Shown one piece after another: positions 17,139-28,408 of a stretch of DNA of 64,000 bases (positions within the stretch are counted from its first letter, which is position 1; each line of letters opens with the position of its first letter). Source of the DNA: Nocardiopsis coralli (GTDB lineage Bacteria > Actinomycetota > Actinomycetes > Streptosporangiales > Streptosporangiaceae); NCBI RefSeq assembly GCF_014892575.1, contig NZ_JADBGI010000002.1, positions 186,001 to 250,000 of the forward strand, read 5' to 3'. A model generated the notes under the pieces. It saw nothing but the letters and a program-made list of their open reading frames with translations, searched no databases and had not been told where the DNA came from. Made by a program: the position numbers and the translations under genes.

Positions 17139-18656
17139 TCAGCCGCGGCCGGTGAGCACCGACACCAGTTCCTCTGCGGTCTCGGACTCGTCCAGCAGCC
17201 CGCCGACGTGCTCGCGGGTACCGCGCAGGGGATCGAGCGTCGGGACCCGCTGCAGGGAGTCGTGGCCGGGCAGGTCGAAGATGACCGAGTCCCAGGAGGC
17301 CGCGGTCACCGAGTCGGCGTACTTGGCCAGGCAGCGGCCGCGGAAGTAGGCGCGGGTGTCCTCGGGCGGCTGGGTGATGGCCCGGGTCACCTCGCTCTCC
17401 TCCAGGAGGCGGCGCATCCGCCCGCGGTGCACGAGCCGGTTGTAGATGCCCTTGTCATCGCGCACGTCGGAGTACTGCAGGTCGACCAGCTGCAGACGGG
17501 GGTGGGACCACTCCACCCGGTCGCGGCTGCGGTAACCCTCCAGGACCTTGAGCTTGGCGACCCAGTCGAGCTCATCGGCCAGGTCCATGGGGTCCCTGCC
17601 CAGGGTGGCCAGCACCCGCTCCCACCGGTCGAGCACGTCGGCGGTGTCGGCGTCGACGTCGGCGCCGTAGCGGTCCTCGACGTACTTGCGGGCCTGCTCG
17701 AGGTAGGTCCACTGGATCTCGAGCGCCGTCATCCGCCGGCCGTCGCGCAGCCGCACAAGGTGGGTGAGGCCGGGGTCGTGCGAGATCTGGCGCAGGTCCT
17801 GGACGGAGGTGTCCAGGGTCAGGTCGTGGGAGAGGAACCCGTCCTCGATCATCGACAGCACCAGCGCCGTGGTGCCGAGCTTGAGGTAGGTGGAGGTCTC
17901 GCTCAGGTTGGCGTCGCCGATGATCACGTGCAGGCGCCGGTAGCGGTCGGGGTCGGCGTGGGGTTCGTCCCGCGTGTTGATGATGGGACGCTTCAGGGTG
18001 GTCTCCAGCCCGACCTCGACCTCGAAGAAGTCCGCGCGCTGGGAGAGCTGGAAGCCGGTGCCCGAACCGTCGGCGCCCAGGCCCACCTTGCCGCCCCCGC
18101 ACACGACCTGGCGGGAGACGAAGAACGGGATCAGGTGGCGGACGATGTCGCCGAAGGGGGTCGCCCGGTCCATCAGGTAGTTCTCGTGGCAGCCGTAGGA
18201 GGCGCCCTTGTTGTCGGTGTTGTTCTTGTACAGCTGGATGGGGTCGATGCCCGGGGTCGCCGCGGCCCGGGCCGCGGCGTCGGCCATGACCCGCTCTCCG
18301 GCCTTGTCCCAGAGCACGGCGTCGCGGGGGTTGGTCACCTCCGGCGCCGAGTACTCGGGGTGGGCGTGGTCGACGTACAGCCGCGCCCCGTTGGTGAGGA
18401 TGACGTTGGCCAGGCCCAGGTCCTCGTCGGTGAGCTGGGTGGGGTCGGCCACCTCCCGCGCCAGGTCGAAACCGCGCGCGTCGCGCAGCGGGTTCTCCTC
18501 CTCGAAGTCCCAGCGGGCACGCCGCGCCCGAGCGGCCGAGGCGGCCAGATAAGCGTTGACCACCTGTGTCGAGGTGACCATCGCATTCGCCCCGGGATTG
18601 CCTGGCACGGAAATGCCGTACTCGGTCTCGATACCCATGATCCGCCGCACACTCAT
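17139..18656 (-). CDS. dop: Pup deamidase/depupylase Dop
   Basis: A 505-residue homologue of PafA with the Dop-specific features: [13 protein letters not shown], the extra segment following the first motif, [18 protein letters not shown] with the catalytic-type Asp96, [17 protein letters not shown], and [13 protein letters not shown]. Dop converts the C-terminal Gln of Pup to Glu and also removes Pup from substrates. In other actinobacteria dop lies directly upstream of pup; here 3.5 kb with two protease genes separates them. It follows arc with a 147-base gap. Confidence 0.96.
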   Translation of the reverse strand: MSVRRIMGIETEYGISVPGNPGANAMVTSTQVVNAYLAASAARARRARWDFEEENPLRDARGFDLAREVADPTQLTDEDLGLANVILTNGARLYVDHAHPEYSAPEVTNPRDAVLWDKAGERVMADAAARAAATPGIDPIQLYKNNTDNKGASYGCHENYLMDRATPFGDIVRHLIPFFVSRQVVCGGGKVGLGADGSGTGFQLSQRADFFEVEVGLETTLKRPIINTRDEPHADPDRYRRLHVIIGDANLSETSTYLKLGTTALVLSMIEDGFLSHDLTLDTSVQDLRQISHDPGLTHLVRLRDGRRMTALEIQWTYLEQARKYVEDRYGADVDADTADVLDRWERVLATLGRDPMDLADELDWVAKLKVLEGYRSRDRVEWSHPRLQLVDLQYSDVRDDKGIYNRLVHRGRMRRLLEESEVTRAITQPPEDTRAYFRGRCLAKYADSVTAASWDSVIFDLPGHDSLQRVPTLDPLRGTREHVGGLLDESETAEELVSVLTGRG

Positions 18657-18760
18657 GGTGAGAGGTTATCCGCCACGGGCCGGTCTTGAACGCTTCGGCG
18701 GTAATTGTGGCCCAAGTGCCGCCTTCTCGGGCGTTTCGTCCACGCATCCGCACACACCGA

Positions 18761-18787
18761 GGGGCCGGCCCGATTCGGACCGGCCCC
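18761..18787 (-). terminator. Hairpin after arc
   Basis: Eight-base arms GGGGCCGG and CCGGCCCC, extended inward by CCG/CGG pairs, about 16 bases downstream of the arc stop on the minus strand. It may reduce read-through into dop. Confidence 0.6.
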
Positions 18788-18803
18788 GACGGACACCCTG
18801 CAA

Positions 18804-20564
18804 TTACAGGTACTGCCCGGTGTTGGCGACGGTGTCGATACTCCGACCGGAATCGGCGCCCTTCTTTCCGGTGACGAGGGTACGGATGTAGACGATCCGC
18901 TCGCCCTTCTTTCCGGAGATGCGCGCCCAGTCGTCCGGGTTGGTGGTGTTGGGCAGGTCCTCGTTCTCGCTGAACTCGTCGACGCAGGCCTGGAGCAGGT
19001 GGGAGACCCGCAGCCCCTTGGACTGGTTGTCGATGAAGTCCTTGATGGCCATCTTCTTGGCACGGTCGACGATGTTCTCGATCATCGCCCCGGAGTTGAA
19101 GTCCTTGAAGTACAGGACCTCCTTGTCACCGTTGGCGTAGGTGACCTCGAGGAAGCGGTTCTCCTCGTCCTCGGTGTACATGCGCTCGACGGCCCGCTGG
19201 ATCATCGCGTCGACGGTGGCCCGGCGGGACTCCTCGTGCTCGGCCAGGTCCTCGTCGTGCAGCGGCAGTTCGGGGGTGATGTACTTGGCGAAGATGTCGC
19301 GCGCGGCCTCGGCGTCGGGGCGCTCGATCTTGATCTTGACGTCGAGGCGTCCCGGGCGCAGGATCGCGGGGTCGATCATGTCCTCGCGGTTGGAGGCGCC
19401 GATGACGATGACGTTCTCCAGACCCTCCACACCGTCGATCTCGCTGAGCAGCTGCGGGACGATCGTGTTCTCCACGTCGGAGGACACACCCGAGCCGCGG
19501 GTGCGGAAGATGGAGTCCATCTCGTCGAAGAAGACGATGACGGGGGTGCCCTCGCCCGCCTTCTCCCGGGCCCGCTGGAAGACCAGGCGGATGTGGCGCT
19601 CGGTCTCGCCGACGTACTTGTTGAGCAGCTCCGGCCCCTTGATGTTGAGGAAGAAGCTCTTGCCGACGTCGCGGCCGGTGCGCTCGGAGACCTGCTTGGC
19701 CAGGGAGTTGGCCACCGCCTTGGCGATGAGCGTCTTACCGCAGCCGGGAGGACCGTAGAGCAGCACACCCTTGGGCGGGCGCAGCTGGTGCTCGTAGAAG
19801 AGGTCCTTGTGCAGGTAGGGCAGTTCGACCGCGTCGCGGATCATCTCGATCTGCCCGGCGAGCCCACCGATGTCGGTGTAGGCGATGTCGGGGACCTCTT
19901 CGAGGATGAGTTCCTCGACCTCGGACTTGGGGATGCGCTCGTACGCGTAACCCGAACGCGACTCCAGCAGCAGGGAGTCGCCGGCGCGCAGGGGTTCCTC
20001 GCGCAGGGGTTCGGCGAGGCGGACGATGCGCTCGTCGTCGTGGTTGGAGATGACCAGGGCGCGTTCGCCGTCCTCCAGGAGCTCCTTGAGCATGACGACG
20101 TCGCCGACGGTCTCGAAGGACTCGGCCTCCACGATGTTGAAGGCCTCGTTGAGCATGACCTCCTGGCCGGGCTGCAGGGTCTCGACGTCGACCGAGGGGC
20201 TGACGTTGACCCGCATCTTGCGGCCGTTGGTGAAGATCTCGACGGTGTCGTCCTCGCGGGATCCGAGGTAGACACCGAAGCCCGACGGGGGCTGGGCGAG
20301 GCGGTCGACCTCCTCCTTCAGAGCGACGATCTGTTCACGCGCCTCCTTGAGTGTGGAGACGAGTCGCTCGTTCTGGCTGTTGGTCGCAGCGAGGTTGGTC
20401 TGCGCCTCCCTCAGGCGTTCCTCCAGCAGGCGTACATGTCGGGGGGAATCGGCGAGCTTACGCCGAAGCACGCTGAGTTCCTTTTCCATGTAGGAGACCT
20501 GGGCCGTGAGTTCGGCGACTTCACGGTCCTGGTCGCTCTGGCGCTCGTCGTCGCGCTCGGCCAC
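18804..20564 (-). CDS. arc: Proteasome-associated AAA+ ATPase Arc/Mpa
   Basis: A 586-residue ring ATPase: an N-terminal coiled coil (about 15-95) that binds Pup, two OB-fold domains (about 95-230), the AAA+ module with Walker A GPPGCGKT near 271-278 and Walker [10 protein letters not shown], and the C-terminal tail NTGQYL that docks into the 20S alpha ring. It unfolds pupylated proteins and feeds them to PrcBA. A GTG at 20573 is possible, but GGGAGG overlaps it; the GTG at 20564 has that Shine-Dalgarno 8 bases upstream and is preferred. Confidence 0.96.
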   Translation of the reverse strand: MAERDDERQSDQDREVAELTAQVSYMEKELSVLRRKLADSPRHVRLLEERLREAQTNLAATNSQNERLVSTLKEAREQIVALKEEVDRLAQPPSGFGVYLGSREDDTVEIFTNGRKMRVNVSPSVDVETLQPGQEVMLNEAFNIVEAESFETVGDVVMLKELLEDGERALVISNHDDERIVRLAEPLREEPLRAGDSLLLESRSGYAYERIPKSEVEELILEEVPDIAYTDIGGLAGQIEMIRDAVELPYLHKDLFYEHQLRPPKGVLLYGPPGCGKTLIAKAVANSLAKQVSERTGRDVGKSFFLNIKGPELLNKYVGETERHIRLVFQRAREKAGEGTPVIVFFDEMDSIFRTRGSGVSSDVENTIVPQLLSEIDGVEGLENVIVIGASNREDMIDPAILRPGRLDVKIKIERPDAEAARDIFAKYITPELPLHDEDLAEHEESRRATVDAMIQRAVERMYTEDEENRFLEVTYANGDKEVLYFKDFNSGAMIENIVDRAKKMAIKDFIDNQSKGLRVSHLLQACVDEFSENEDLPNTTNPDDWARISGKKGERIVYIRTLVTGKKGADSGRSIDTVANTGQYL

Positions 20565-20818
20565 GTCCGCCACCTCCCTATGAGAAGGACGACTACTCGG
20601 GAGCCTACCTACCCCTGCCCCTTTCCTAACCTCCCAGCGCTCGCGAGTGTCGTAGCCCTCATTTTCAGGCCTTGTGTCGGCGCAGGTCAGGGTGGTAGAG
20701 GGTCACCCAACGTCATGAGAACGTAACCTCCGGGCCTGCCCACGGACACCGCCGCGCCAAGCCCGGATGCCCTGATCCCGCACGTCGGAGCACCTGCAGC
20801 GGCCCCGCGCACACGAAC
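20565..20818. other. Gene-less region upstream of arc
   Basis: This stretch holds the arc upstream region and no recognisable gene. With the terminator that follows and the 120 bases up to the trmI stop it makes a 400-base gap. I see no further repeated or structured element. Confidence 0.4.
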
Positions 20819-20851
20819 GGCCCCGGACACGATCGGTGTGTGTCCGGGGCC
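20819..20851 (-). terminator. Strong hairpin downstream of trmI
   Basis: A perfect 12-bp stem (GGCCCCGGACAC and its complement) with a 9-base loop, about 120 bases downstream of the trmI stop. It is the only strong terminator between trmI and arc. Confidence 0.65.
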
Positions 20852-20971
20852 GTGTTCGGTGAGGTCCTGGGTGCCTCCGGGGCAGGGGAGACCAATGGGC
20901 GAAACAGTGGCTCGAGGGTGGTACCAGCATGCGGACACTCTCCGCTACTGGCCGGTAACGGCCACGGTGTC

Positions 20972-22890
<1,919 letters not shown>

Positions 22891-22899
22891 GACCGGGGT

Positions 22900-22947
22900 G
22901 GCACGGCCCCGCCGTCCCCAACGGGGCCGGAACGGCGGGGCCGTGCC
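22900..22947. terminator. Two-way terminator after ppgK
   Basis: A perfect 16-bp stem (GGCACGGCCCCGCCGT and its complement at 22932-22947) with a 16-base loop between the convergent ppgK and the small gene at 22977. Confidence 0.8.
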
Positions 22948-22976
22948 GCGGTCCAGCGCGGGAAAGGGGTCCGCGC

Positions 22977-23288
22977 TCAGACAGCACCGCCGGGGACGCC
23001 CTCCGGCGCCCGCGCGATCCTCCCCGCGACGTGGGAGGTGCGGTGCGCCGGGGCCAGAGGGATCCCTGACGGTGCCGGGGGGACACCGTCCTGTACGGGT
23101 CGGCGGATCCACCACCACAGGCCGCCCCGGTGGGGACGCAGCAGCGCGCTGCTGTGTCCCGCGGGCGCGCCGGGGACCAGGACGAGTCCGCGGTCCCCGT
23201 CCTCGGTGGCGTCGACCCCTCGAGAGCGCAGTTCGGCGGCGAGCCCGCTCAGGGCGTACCCGGCCGGGTCCGAGGTCTGGGCGCTCAC
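22977..23288 (-). CDS. Small protein of unknown function, divergent from the Xre gene
   Basis: A 103-residue protein from GTG 23288; GGGAGG lies 6 bases upstream. It begins SAQTSDPAGYALSGLAAELRSRG, then VDATEDGDRGLVLVPG and GGLWWWIRRPVQDGVPPAPSG. Nocardiopsis-type genomes often carry such ~100-residue proteins divergent from Xre/TPR regulators, so a functional link is likely but unproved. No known domain recognised. It is soluble, with a Trp-rich centre. Confidence 0.7.
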   Translation of the reverse strand: MSAQTSDPAGYALSGLAAELRSRGVDATEDGDRGLVLVPGAPAGHSSALLRPHRGGLWWWIRRPVQDGVPPAPSGIPLAPAHRTSHVAGRIARAPEGVPGGAV

Positions 23289-23409
23289 GGATGCCTCCCG
23301 AGGTGGTGTGTCCGGCCGTGCCGACCGGTGCTGTCGTGTCGGGGCGACGCTGCGCTGCAGCGGCCCCACCACCAACTCTCTCGCACAGTGAGCGCGCGAA
23401 CACCCCTCT

Positions 23410-23424
23410 ATGCGGATCACGCAT
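23410..23424. promoter_or_regulatory. Palindrome in the divergent promoter region of the Xre gene
   Basis: ATGCG-GATCA-CGCAT, a 15-base inverted repeat next to the only strongly A/T-rich tract of this area (TTTATTTTTT, 23430-23439). A possible -10 TAACCT (about 23470-23475) lies 7 bases before the Xre ATG, suggesting a leaderless mRNA. The palindrome is a candidate autoregulatory operator. Confidence 0.4.
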
Positions 23425-23482
23425 CGGGATTTATTTTTTGGACACACCCACCCGGGACACCAGAAGTCCCTAACCTAAGCTC

Positions 23483-24805
23483 ATGCCCCAACCAGACACC
23501 GTTCTTCCACCGGAGCTGTGGTCACATCCCCCCATGGCGGCCGCCCTGGCCACCTGTGACATGGCCACGGTCATCGAGGGCGTGCGTTCGGCGCGCGGAT
23601 GGTCGCAGGGCGAACTCGCCCGCGCCGCAGGTTACTCCCAGAGCTGGGTCTCGCGTGTGGTCAACGGCCAACAATCACTGACCGTCGACCAGATCCAGGA
23701 CGTGGCCCGTCGCCTGGGCGTGCCCCTGCACCTGCTGCGCCTGGGCGGCGCCCCCTCGGAGGAAGGCCCGGCCCCACGCGGTCCGGGCAGGACGAAGGGG
23801 GTGGACCTCACGAGACGCCGTGACTTCGGACGGGCCGTGGCCGCGGGGGCACTGCTGACGGTGGGCGGCCGGCCCGAGCACGCGGAAGAGACCGCGGTGG
23901 ACGAGTCGACCGCTCCGGCACTGCGCACCATCACGAGCGGGCAGCGGCGGATGGACGCCACCTCTTCCGCCCGTCACCTGTTGCCCGGCGCTGCGGCGCA
24001 CGTGCATCTGTCCGAGCAGATGCTCATGAACGCTCGCGGGACACCGTTCGGCACGGACCTGTGCGCGGCCGCGAGCGAGGCCTCCGGGTTCGCCGCGTGG
24101 CTGCACACCGACCAGGGTTCGATCGACAAGGCCCGCACGCACTACCGCAACGCCGTCTTCCGCGCCCGGCAGTCCCGGACGCGCCTGCTGGACGTGTACA
24201 TGCTCGGGTCCCTCGCGGCCTTCGAGATCGACGAGGCCGGCTCACCCGAACTGGGGCTGGCGCTGGTGCGCGAGGCCGAACACCTGCTGGGCCGGTCCGC
24301 CCATCCCACCGCCCGGGCGTGGCTGTCGTGCACGGGCGCGCTCGCGCACGCGGGCGTGGGCGACGGGGAGGCGGCGGCGCGGGCGATCCGGCGGGCCGAG
24401 CAGGAGGTCGACCGCCCCGGCAACACCGATCCGCCCTGGCCGTGGGTGTTCGCCTTCGACCACACCAAGGTGGCCGGGTTCCGGGCCAGGGTGGGCGTGC
24501 GCCTGCACCGGCCGGAGGAGGCGCGCAAGGCCTTCGAGGAGGCGCACACGCAGCGCCCGGCCAGCGCCAAACAGGCGGCCCTGCTGCAGGTGGAGCTGGC
24601 CTCGGTGCACCTGGACTCCGGGGAGGTCGAGGAGGCCTTCCGGTTGGCCGGCGACGCCCTCTCGACGGGGCTGCGTTTCGAGTCGCGGCGCCTGGTGTCC
24701 CGGGTACGTTCGTTCCGACGCGCGTATCGGGGTCCGGACGCGCGCTGTGTGGACGGCCTCGACCGGCGCCTCGGCGCTCTCGTCAGGGGCCCGGGCACTG
24801 GGTAG
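23483..24805 (+). CDS. Xre-family regulator with TPR-like C-terminal region
   Basis: A 440-residue protein. Residues about 30-85 form a Cro/C1 helix-turn-helix (VRSARGWSQGELARAAGYSQSWVSRVVNGQQSLTVDQIQDVARRLG). A segment RRRDFGRAVAAGALLTVGG follows, resembling a relic Tat signal, a feature common to this actinobacterial regulator group. Residues about 160-435 are all-helical repeats like TPRs (AEHLLGRSAHPTARAWLSCTGALAHAGVGDGEAAARAIRRAEQEV). Such regulators affect development and secondary metabolism in streptomycetes (NsdA-like); the target here is unknown. The SLOG gene starts 43 bases downstream. Confidence 0.88.
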   Translation: MPQPDTVLPPELWSHPPMAAALATCDMATVIEGVRSARGWSQGELARAAGYSQSWVSRVVNGQQSLTVDQIQDVARRLGVPLHLLRLGGAPSEEGPAPRGPGRTKGVDLTRRRDFGRAVAAGALLTVGGRPEHAEETAVDESTAPALRTITSGQRRMDATSSARHLLPGAAAHVHLSEQMLMNARGTPFGTDLCAAASEASGFAAWLHTDQGSIDKARTHYRNAVFRARQSRTRLLDVYMLGSLAAFEIDEAGSPELGLALVREAEHLLGRSAHPTARAWLSCTGALAHAGVGDGEAAARAIRRAEQEVDRPGNTDPPWPWVFAFDHTKVAGFRARVGVRLHRPEEARKAFEEAHTQRPASAKQAALLQVELASVHLDSGEVEEAFRLAGDALSTGLRFESRRLVSRVRSFRRAYRGPDARCVDGLDRRLGALVRGPGTG

Positions 24806-24847
24806 GGGACCCGCAGGAGCCCCCGACCCCGCCCCCGAGGAGGTCAT

Positions 24848-25321
24848 GTGATCCGTATAGGCATCACCGGACACCGGCACCTTCCCACCGAGATCGACGC
24901 GACCGTGGCGGCGATGATCCGCGAGGAACTGCGCCCGCACGGCTGCGAGATGGTGGGGGTGTCCTGTCTGGCCGACGGGGCCGACACCGTCTTCGCCGAG
25001 GCCGTGGTCGACGCGGGCGCCCCGTTGGAGGCGGTCGTGCCGTCCCGGGGGTACCGCGAGGCCCTGCCGCAGGAGCACCACCCCGTCTACGACCGGCTGC
25101 TCGAGCGGGCCGTGCTCGTGCACGAGCTGGGGCACGGGGCGTCCACGTCCGAGGCGCACATGGACGCCGGACGCCTGTTGGTGGAGCGCTGCGACCGGCT
25201 CGTGGCGGTCTGGGACGGCGAACCCGCCCGCGGGCCGGGCGGGACCGCGGACGTGGTCGCCCACGCTCGGGCGCTGTCCAGGCCGGTCAGTGTGCTCTGG
25301 CCGGAGGGGGCCCGCCGCTGA
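24848..25321 (+). CDS. SLOG/STALD-type nucleotide-binding protein
   Basis: A 157-residue protein from GTG 24848 (GAGGAGG upstream). MIRIGITGHRHLPTEIDATVAAMI and GVSCLADGADTVFAEAVVDAGAPLEAVVPS are the Rossmann-like motifs of the SLOG superfamily (the GHR-x and ADGAD-x-x-x-A pattern also seen in DprA/LOG relatives and effector-linked sensors). The end carries DRLVAVWDGEPARGPGGTADVVAHAR, the C-terminal nucleotide-binding element. SLOG proteins bind or process nucleotide-derived ligands. It is probably co-transcribed with the Xre gene. Confidence 0.75.
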   Translation: MIRIGITGHRHLPTEIDATVAAMIREELRPHGCEMVGVSCLADGADTVFAEAVVDAGAPLEAVVPSRGYREALPQEHHPVYDRLLERAVLVHELGHGASTSEAHMDAGRLLVERCDRLVAVWDGEPARGPGGTADVVAHARALSRPVSVLWPEGARR

Positions 25322-25339
25322 GCGGGCCGGGTGCCCGGC

Positions 25340-26473
25340 TCAGGTGCGCCCGGCCATGGCGGCGTTGACGTCGCGGGCCCGCAGCACGCCCAGGACCCGG
25401 CCCTCGGCGTCGGCGACCAGGTACTCGGACATGGGGTGCGACGTCAGGGCGGTGAGCAGCTCCTCGCCCTCGAGGTCGCCCCGGACCACGGAGTGCTCGG
25501 TGACCGCCCGCGCAAGGCTGGAGACGGGCACCCAGGCACGGCGTCCCGGGGTGATGGCCTCGGCGGCGGAAGGGTGCACGATCGAGACGGGTGTGCCCGC
25601 GGCGTCCACGGCCACGATCGCCTCGGCGCCCTCCTGTCCGGCCCGGCGTTCGGCCTCGGCCAGGGGTGTGTCGGCCGGCACCAGGACGGCGGGGCGGGCC
25701 AGGGTGCGTGCACGCAGGTTCGGGACGCGGGCGCGCACGCGGGCGGCGCGCAGCGACTCGGTGGCGCCCATCCACATGAAGCCGCCGAGCACCAGTCCCC
25801 AGACGAGGGCCCACGGGCTCGGGGAACCGCCGGCCGCCCAGGCCAGGAGCAGCGGCAGGGCGACCACGAGCAGGGCCAGCACCCGTCCTCCCCAGGCGGC
25901 GGCCACGCTGCCGGTGAGGGGGCGTCCGGTCAGCTTCCACACACCGGCGCGCAGCAGGCGTCCGCCGTCGAGCGGGAGTCCGGGCAGGAGGTTGAACACC
26001 CCCACGAGCAGGTTGGCCAGCCACAGCTGGAAGAGGAGCTCGCCGGGCACGCTGAAGGGGTCGGCGAACAGCGACAGCCCGAAGAACCCGCCGGCCAGCA
26101 GCAGGGACAGGGCGGGGCCGGCGAAGGCGATCCAGAACTCGCGCCCGGGGGTGGGGGCCTCGCGTTCGATCTCGGAGACGCCGCCGAGGACGTAGAGCAC
26201 GATGCGCCGTACGGGGAGCCCGTAACCGCGCGCCACGACCGAGTGGGCGAGCTCGTGAACCAGGACCGAGGCGTACAGCAGGACCGCGAAGACGAACGCG
26301 AGCACGTACGAGCCGGCGCCCAGGAACAGGCGGCCCTCGACGAGCTGGCCGTAGACCAGGGTGATGAGGGCGGCCACGATGAGCCAGGAGGCGGTCACGT
26401 GCACGGGGATGCCGAAGGGGCGGAAGAGGACCAGCCCGGGTCCGCCCTTGGCCGCCGAGGGCCTCGCGCTCAT
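25340..26473 (-). CDS. Site-2-type membrane metalloprotease with CBS domains
   Basis: A 377-residue protein, M50 family. Several membrane helices occupy residues about 25-235; the zinc site is HELAH (about 73-77) plus the second motif NLLPGLPLDGGRLLRAG. Residues about 250-375 are two CBS domains (RPAVLVPADTPLAEAERRAGQEGAEAIVAVDAAG; LTSHPMSEYLVADAEGRVLGVLRARDV) that may sense adenine nucleotides. Such enzymes cleave transmembrane substrates, for example anti-sigma factors; the substrate is unknown. It is convergent with the SLOG gene, 18 bases apart. Confidence 0.92.
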   Translation of the reverse strand: MSARPSAAKGGPGLVLFRPFGIPVHVTASWLIVAALITLVYGQLVEGRLFLGAGSYVLAFVFAVLLYASVLVHELAHSVVARGYGLPVRRIVLYVLGGVSEIEREAPTPGREFWIAFAGPALSLLLAGGFFGLSLFADPFSVPGELLFQLWLANLLVGVFNLLPGLPLDGGRLLRAGVWKLTGRPLTGSVAAAWGGRVLALLVVALPLLLAWAAGGSPSPWALVWGLVLGGFMWMGATESLRAARVRARVPNLRARTLARPAVLVPADTPLAEAERRAGQEGAEAIVAVDAAGTPVSIVHPSAAEAITPGRRAWVPVSSLARAVTEHSVVRGDLEGEELLTALTSHPMSEYLVADAEGRVLGVLRARDVNAAMAGRT

Positions 26474-26661
26474 CGCCGCTCCCCCGTGTGGTCGGTGGCC
26501 GCTCGCACTTTGATTCCCCCCGCTGCCGTCGCTGTCCGGTTCCAGGGTACGAGGCGTCGGACGCGGTCCCCGCAGGGACCGGCCCCGGATCCGGGGCGGG
26601 ACCGCCGCTCCTTTTCCGTTCCGGTCCGTCGCGCTCCGGGTGCCGCCCTAGGCTGGAACGT

Positions 26662-27465
26662 ATGACGTCCGTGCCCCTGCCGAGTGCCCTGTCCCCATCG
26701 CGCGCCTCCGACTTCCTGCAGTGCCCTCTGCTGTTCCGGTTCCGCACCATCGACCGGCTGCCCGAGTCGCCCAGCCCCGCTGCGCTGCGGGGCACGCTGG
26801 TGCACGCGTGCCTGGAGCGCCTGTACGAGCTGCCGGCCGAGACCCGCACCCCGCGCACGGCGGTGGGGCTGGTGGACCCGCAGTGGGACCGGCTGCGCAC
26901 CAAGGACCCGACGGTCGAGGAGCTCTTCGAGGGCGAGCAGGAGCGCGAGGAGTGGCTGGAGTCGGCCCGCACCCTGGTGCGGCGCTACTTCGAGTTGGAG
27001 AACCCCGGCGCCCTGGAGCCGCAGGACCGGGAGATGCGCCTGCAGGTGTCCCTGCCCACGGGTCTGCGGCTGCGCGGGTACGTCGACCGGCTCGACGTGG
27101 CCCCCGGCGGACAGATCCGGGTCGTCGACTACAAGACGGGCAAGTCCCCGCACCCGAGGTTCGAGGACAAGGCCAAGTTCCAGATCTTCTTCTACGCCGT
27201 GATGATCTGGCGCGACCTGGGTGTGGTCCCCAGCCGGCTGCAGCTGGTCTACCTGGGCGGCAAGGGGGCGGTGCGCTGGTACGACCCAACCGAGGAGGAA
27301 CTGCGCGCCGCCGAGTCGGAGATCTCCGACATCTGGGCGCGCATCGAGGAGGCCGGGCGCACCGGCGAGTGGGCGCCCAAGCCGAGCAAGCTGTGCGGGT
27401 GGTGCGAGCACCAGGCACTGTGCCCGGAGTTCGGGGGAACCCCTCCCCCGCTGCCGACGGCCTGA
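26662..27465 (+). CDS. RecB-family PD-(D/E)XK exonuclease with Fe-S cysteines
   Basis: A 267-residue protein from ATG 26662. It has the RecB-like nuclease core: LSPSRASDFLQCPLLFRF, RGTLVHACLERLYELP, RGYVDRLDVAPGGQIRVVDYKTGKSP with the catalytic Asp...Asp-Tyr-Lys, and Cys-x2-Cys-x5-Cys at the end (LCGWCEHQALCPEF). With the Cys in FLQCP this gives the four-cysteine Fe-S clamp seen in AddB/Cas4-like nucleases. Single-domain versions beside no CRISPR genes are common in actinobacteria and presumably act in DNA repair. Confidence 0.88.
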   Translation: MTSVPLPSALSPSRASDFLQCPLLFRFRTIDRLPESPSPAALRGTLVHACLERLYELPAETRTPRTAVGLVDPQWDRLRTKDPTVEELFEGEQEREEWLESARTLVRRYFELENPGALEPQDREMRLQVSLPTGLRLRGYVDRLDVAPGGQIRVVDYKTGKSPHPRFEDKAKFQIFFYAVMIWRDLGVVPSRLQLVYLGGKGAVRWYDPTEEELRAAESEISDIWARIEEAGRTGEWAPKPSKLCGWCEHQALCPEFGGTPPPLPTA

Positions 27466-27534
27466 CCTCGCCCGACGGGCGATCCGGGCACCGTTCCGTC
27501 CCGCGGCGGGCGGACGATACGGCACAATCTCGGT

Positions 27535-28224
27535 GTGAGCGTCTCTCTTCTGTTGGTCGACGACCAGCCCCTCGTCCGTGCCGGCCTGCGGATGATCCTG
27601 GAGTCGGCCCCCGATCTGTCGGTGGTGGGTGAGGCGTCCGACGCACGCGAGGCCTCACGGGAGGCCCGTTCCCTGGTTCCGGACGTGGTGCTCATGGACC
27701 TCATGGGCGGCCCGGCCGGGACCAGGGCGATCCGCGCCGTGTTGGAGTGGGCCCGGCCGCTGGGCCACCGGGTCCGGGTGCTGGCGCTGGGGCCTCAGGA
27801 CTCCGAACCCCTGCTGCACGGTGCGCTGCACGCGGGGGCGAGCGGTTTCCTGTTCAAGGACACCCCTCCCGAGGAACTCGTCTCGGCGGTGCGGGTGGTC
27901 GCCTCGGGCGGGGCCGTGCTACCGCCCCTGGTCCTGCACCGGCTGTTGGACGAGGTCGCCCCGCTGCTGCCCTCCGGCGAGCCCGCCGGGCGCGCACCGC
28001 GGGACCCGTTGAGCGTGCGCGAGCGCGAGGTGCTGCGGCTGTTGGCGCGGGGGTGGTCCAACGCCGAGATCGCCGCCCACCTGTTCGTGGGCTCCACGAC
28101 GGTCAAGTCGCATGTGGGCAGCATTCTCACCAAGCTGGGTCTGCGCGACCGCGTGCAGGCGGTCATCCATGCCTACGAGACCGGTCTCGTACGCCCCGGT
28201 GAGGGACACGCCAACAACCGCTGA
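27535..28224 (+). CDS. LuxR-family response regulator, orphan
   Basis: A 229-residue NarL/FixJ-type regulator from GTG 27535. The receiver domain (1-125) has the acidic pair DD, the phosphoacceptor Asp55 (VVLMDLMGG) and Lys in FLFKD. The usual Thr/Ser of the switch site is Gly (VLALGPQD), so signalling may be unusual. The C-terminal GerE-type helix-turn-helix (LSVREREVLRLLARGWSNAEIAAHLFVGSTTVKSHVGSIL) is intact. No histidine kinase gene lies nearby. Confidence 0.9.
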   Translation: MSVSLLLVDDQPLVRAGLRMILESAPDLSVVGEASDAREASREARSLVPDVVLMDLMGGPAGTRAIRAVLEWARPLGHRVRVLALGPQDSEPLLHGALHAGASGFLFKDTPPEELVSAVRVVASGGAVLPPLVLHRLLDEVAPLLPSGEPAGRAPRDPLSVREREVLRLLARGWSNAEIAAHLFVGSTTVKSHVGSILTKLGLRDRVQAVIHAYETGLVRPGEGHANNR

Positions 28225-28408
28225 ACACGCGGCGAGTCGCTGTGGGGGCACCTCGGGCCTTGGCAGGATGAACCCGTGATCGACCTCACGGGCCCCCGAC
28301 CCCGCGCGCGGCGAACCGCGACAGCCGTGGCGGCGTCCCCTCAGGGACTGTGAACATCGCTCTGACCACCGCGGGGGTACAGGCGAGGAGGGAACGGAGA
28401 AGACGGGC

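Noticed and set aside
28277-28353. A 25-codon GTG frame before the ThrE gene as a leader peptide
   Set aside because: No Shine-Dalgarno, no threonine or serine codon run and no hairpin after it.
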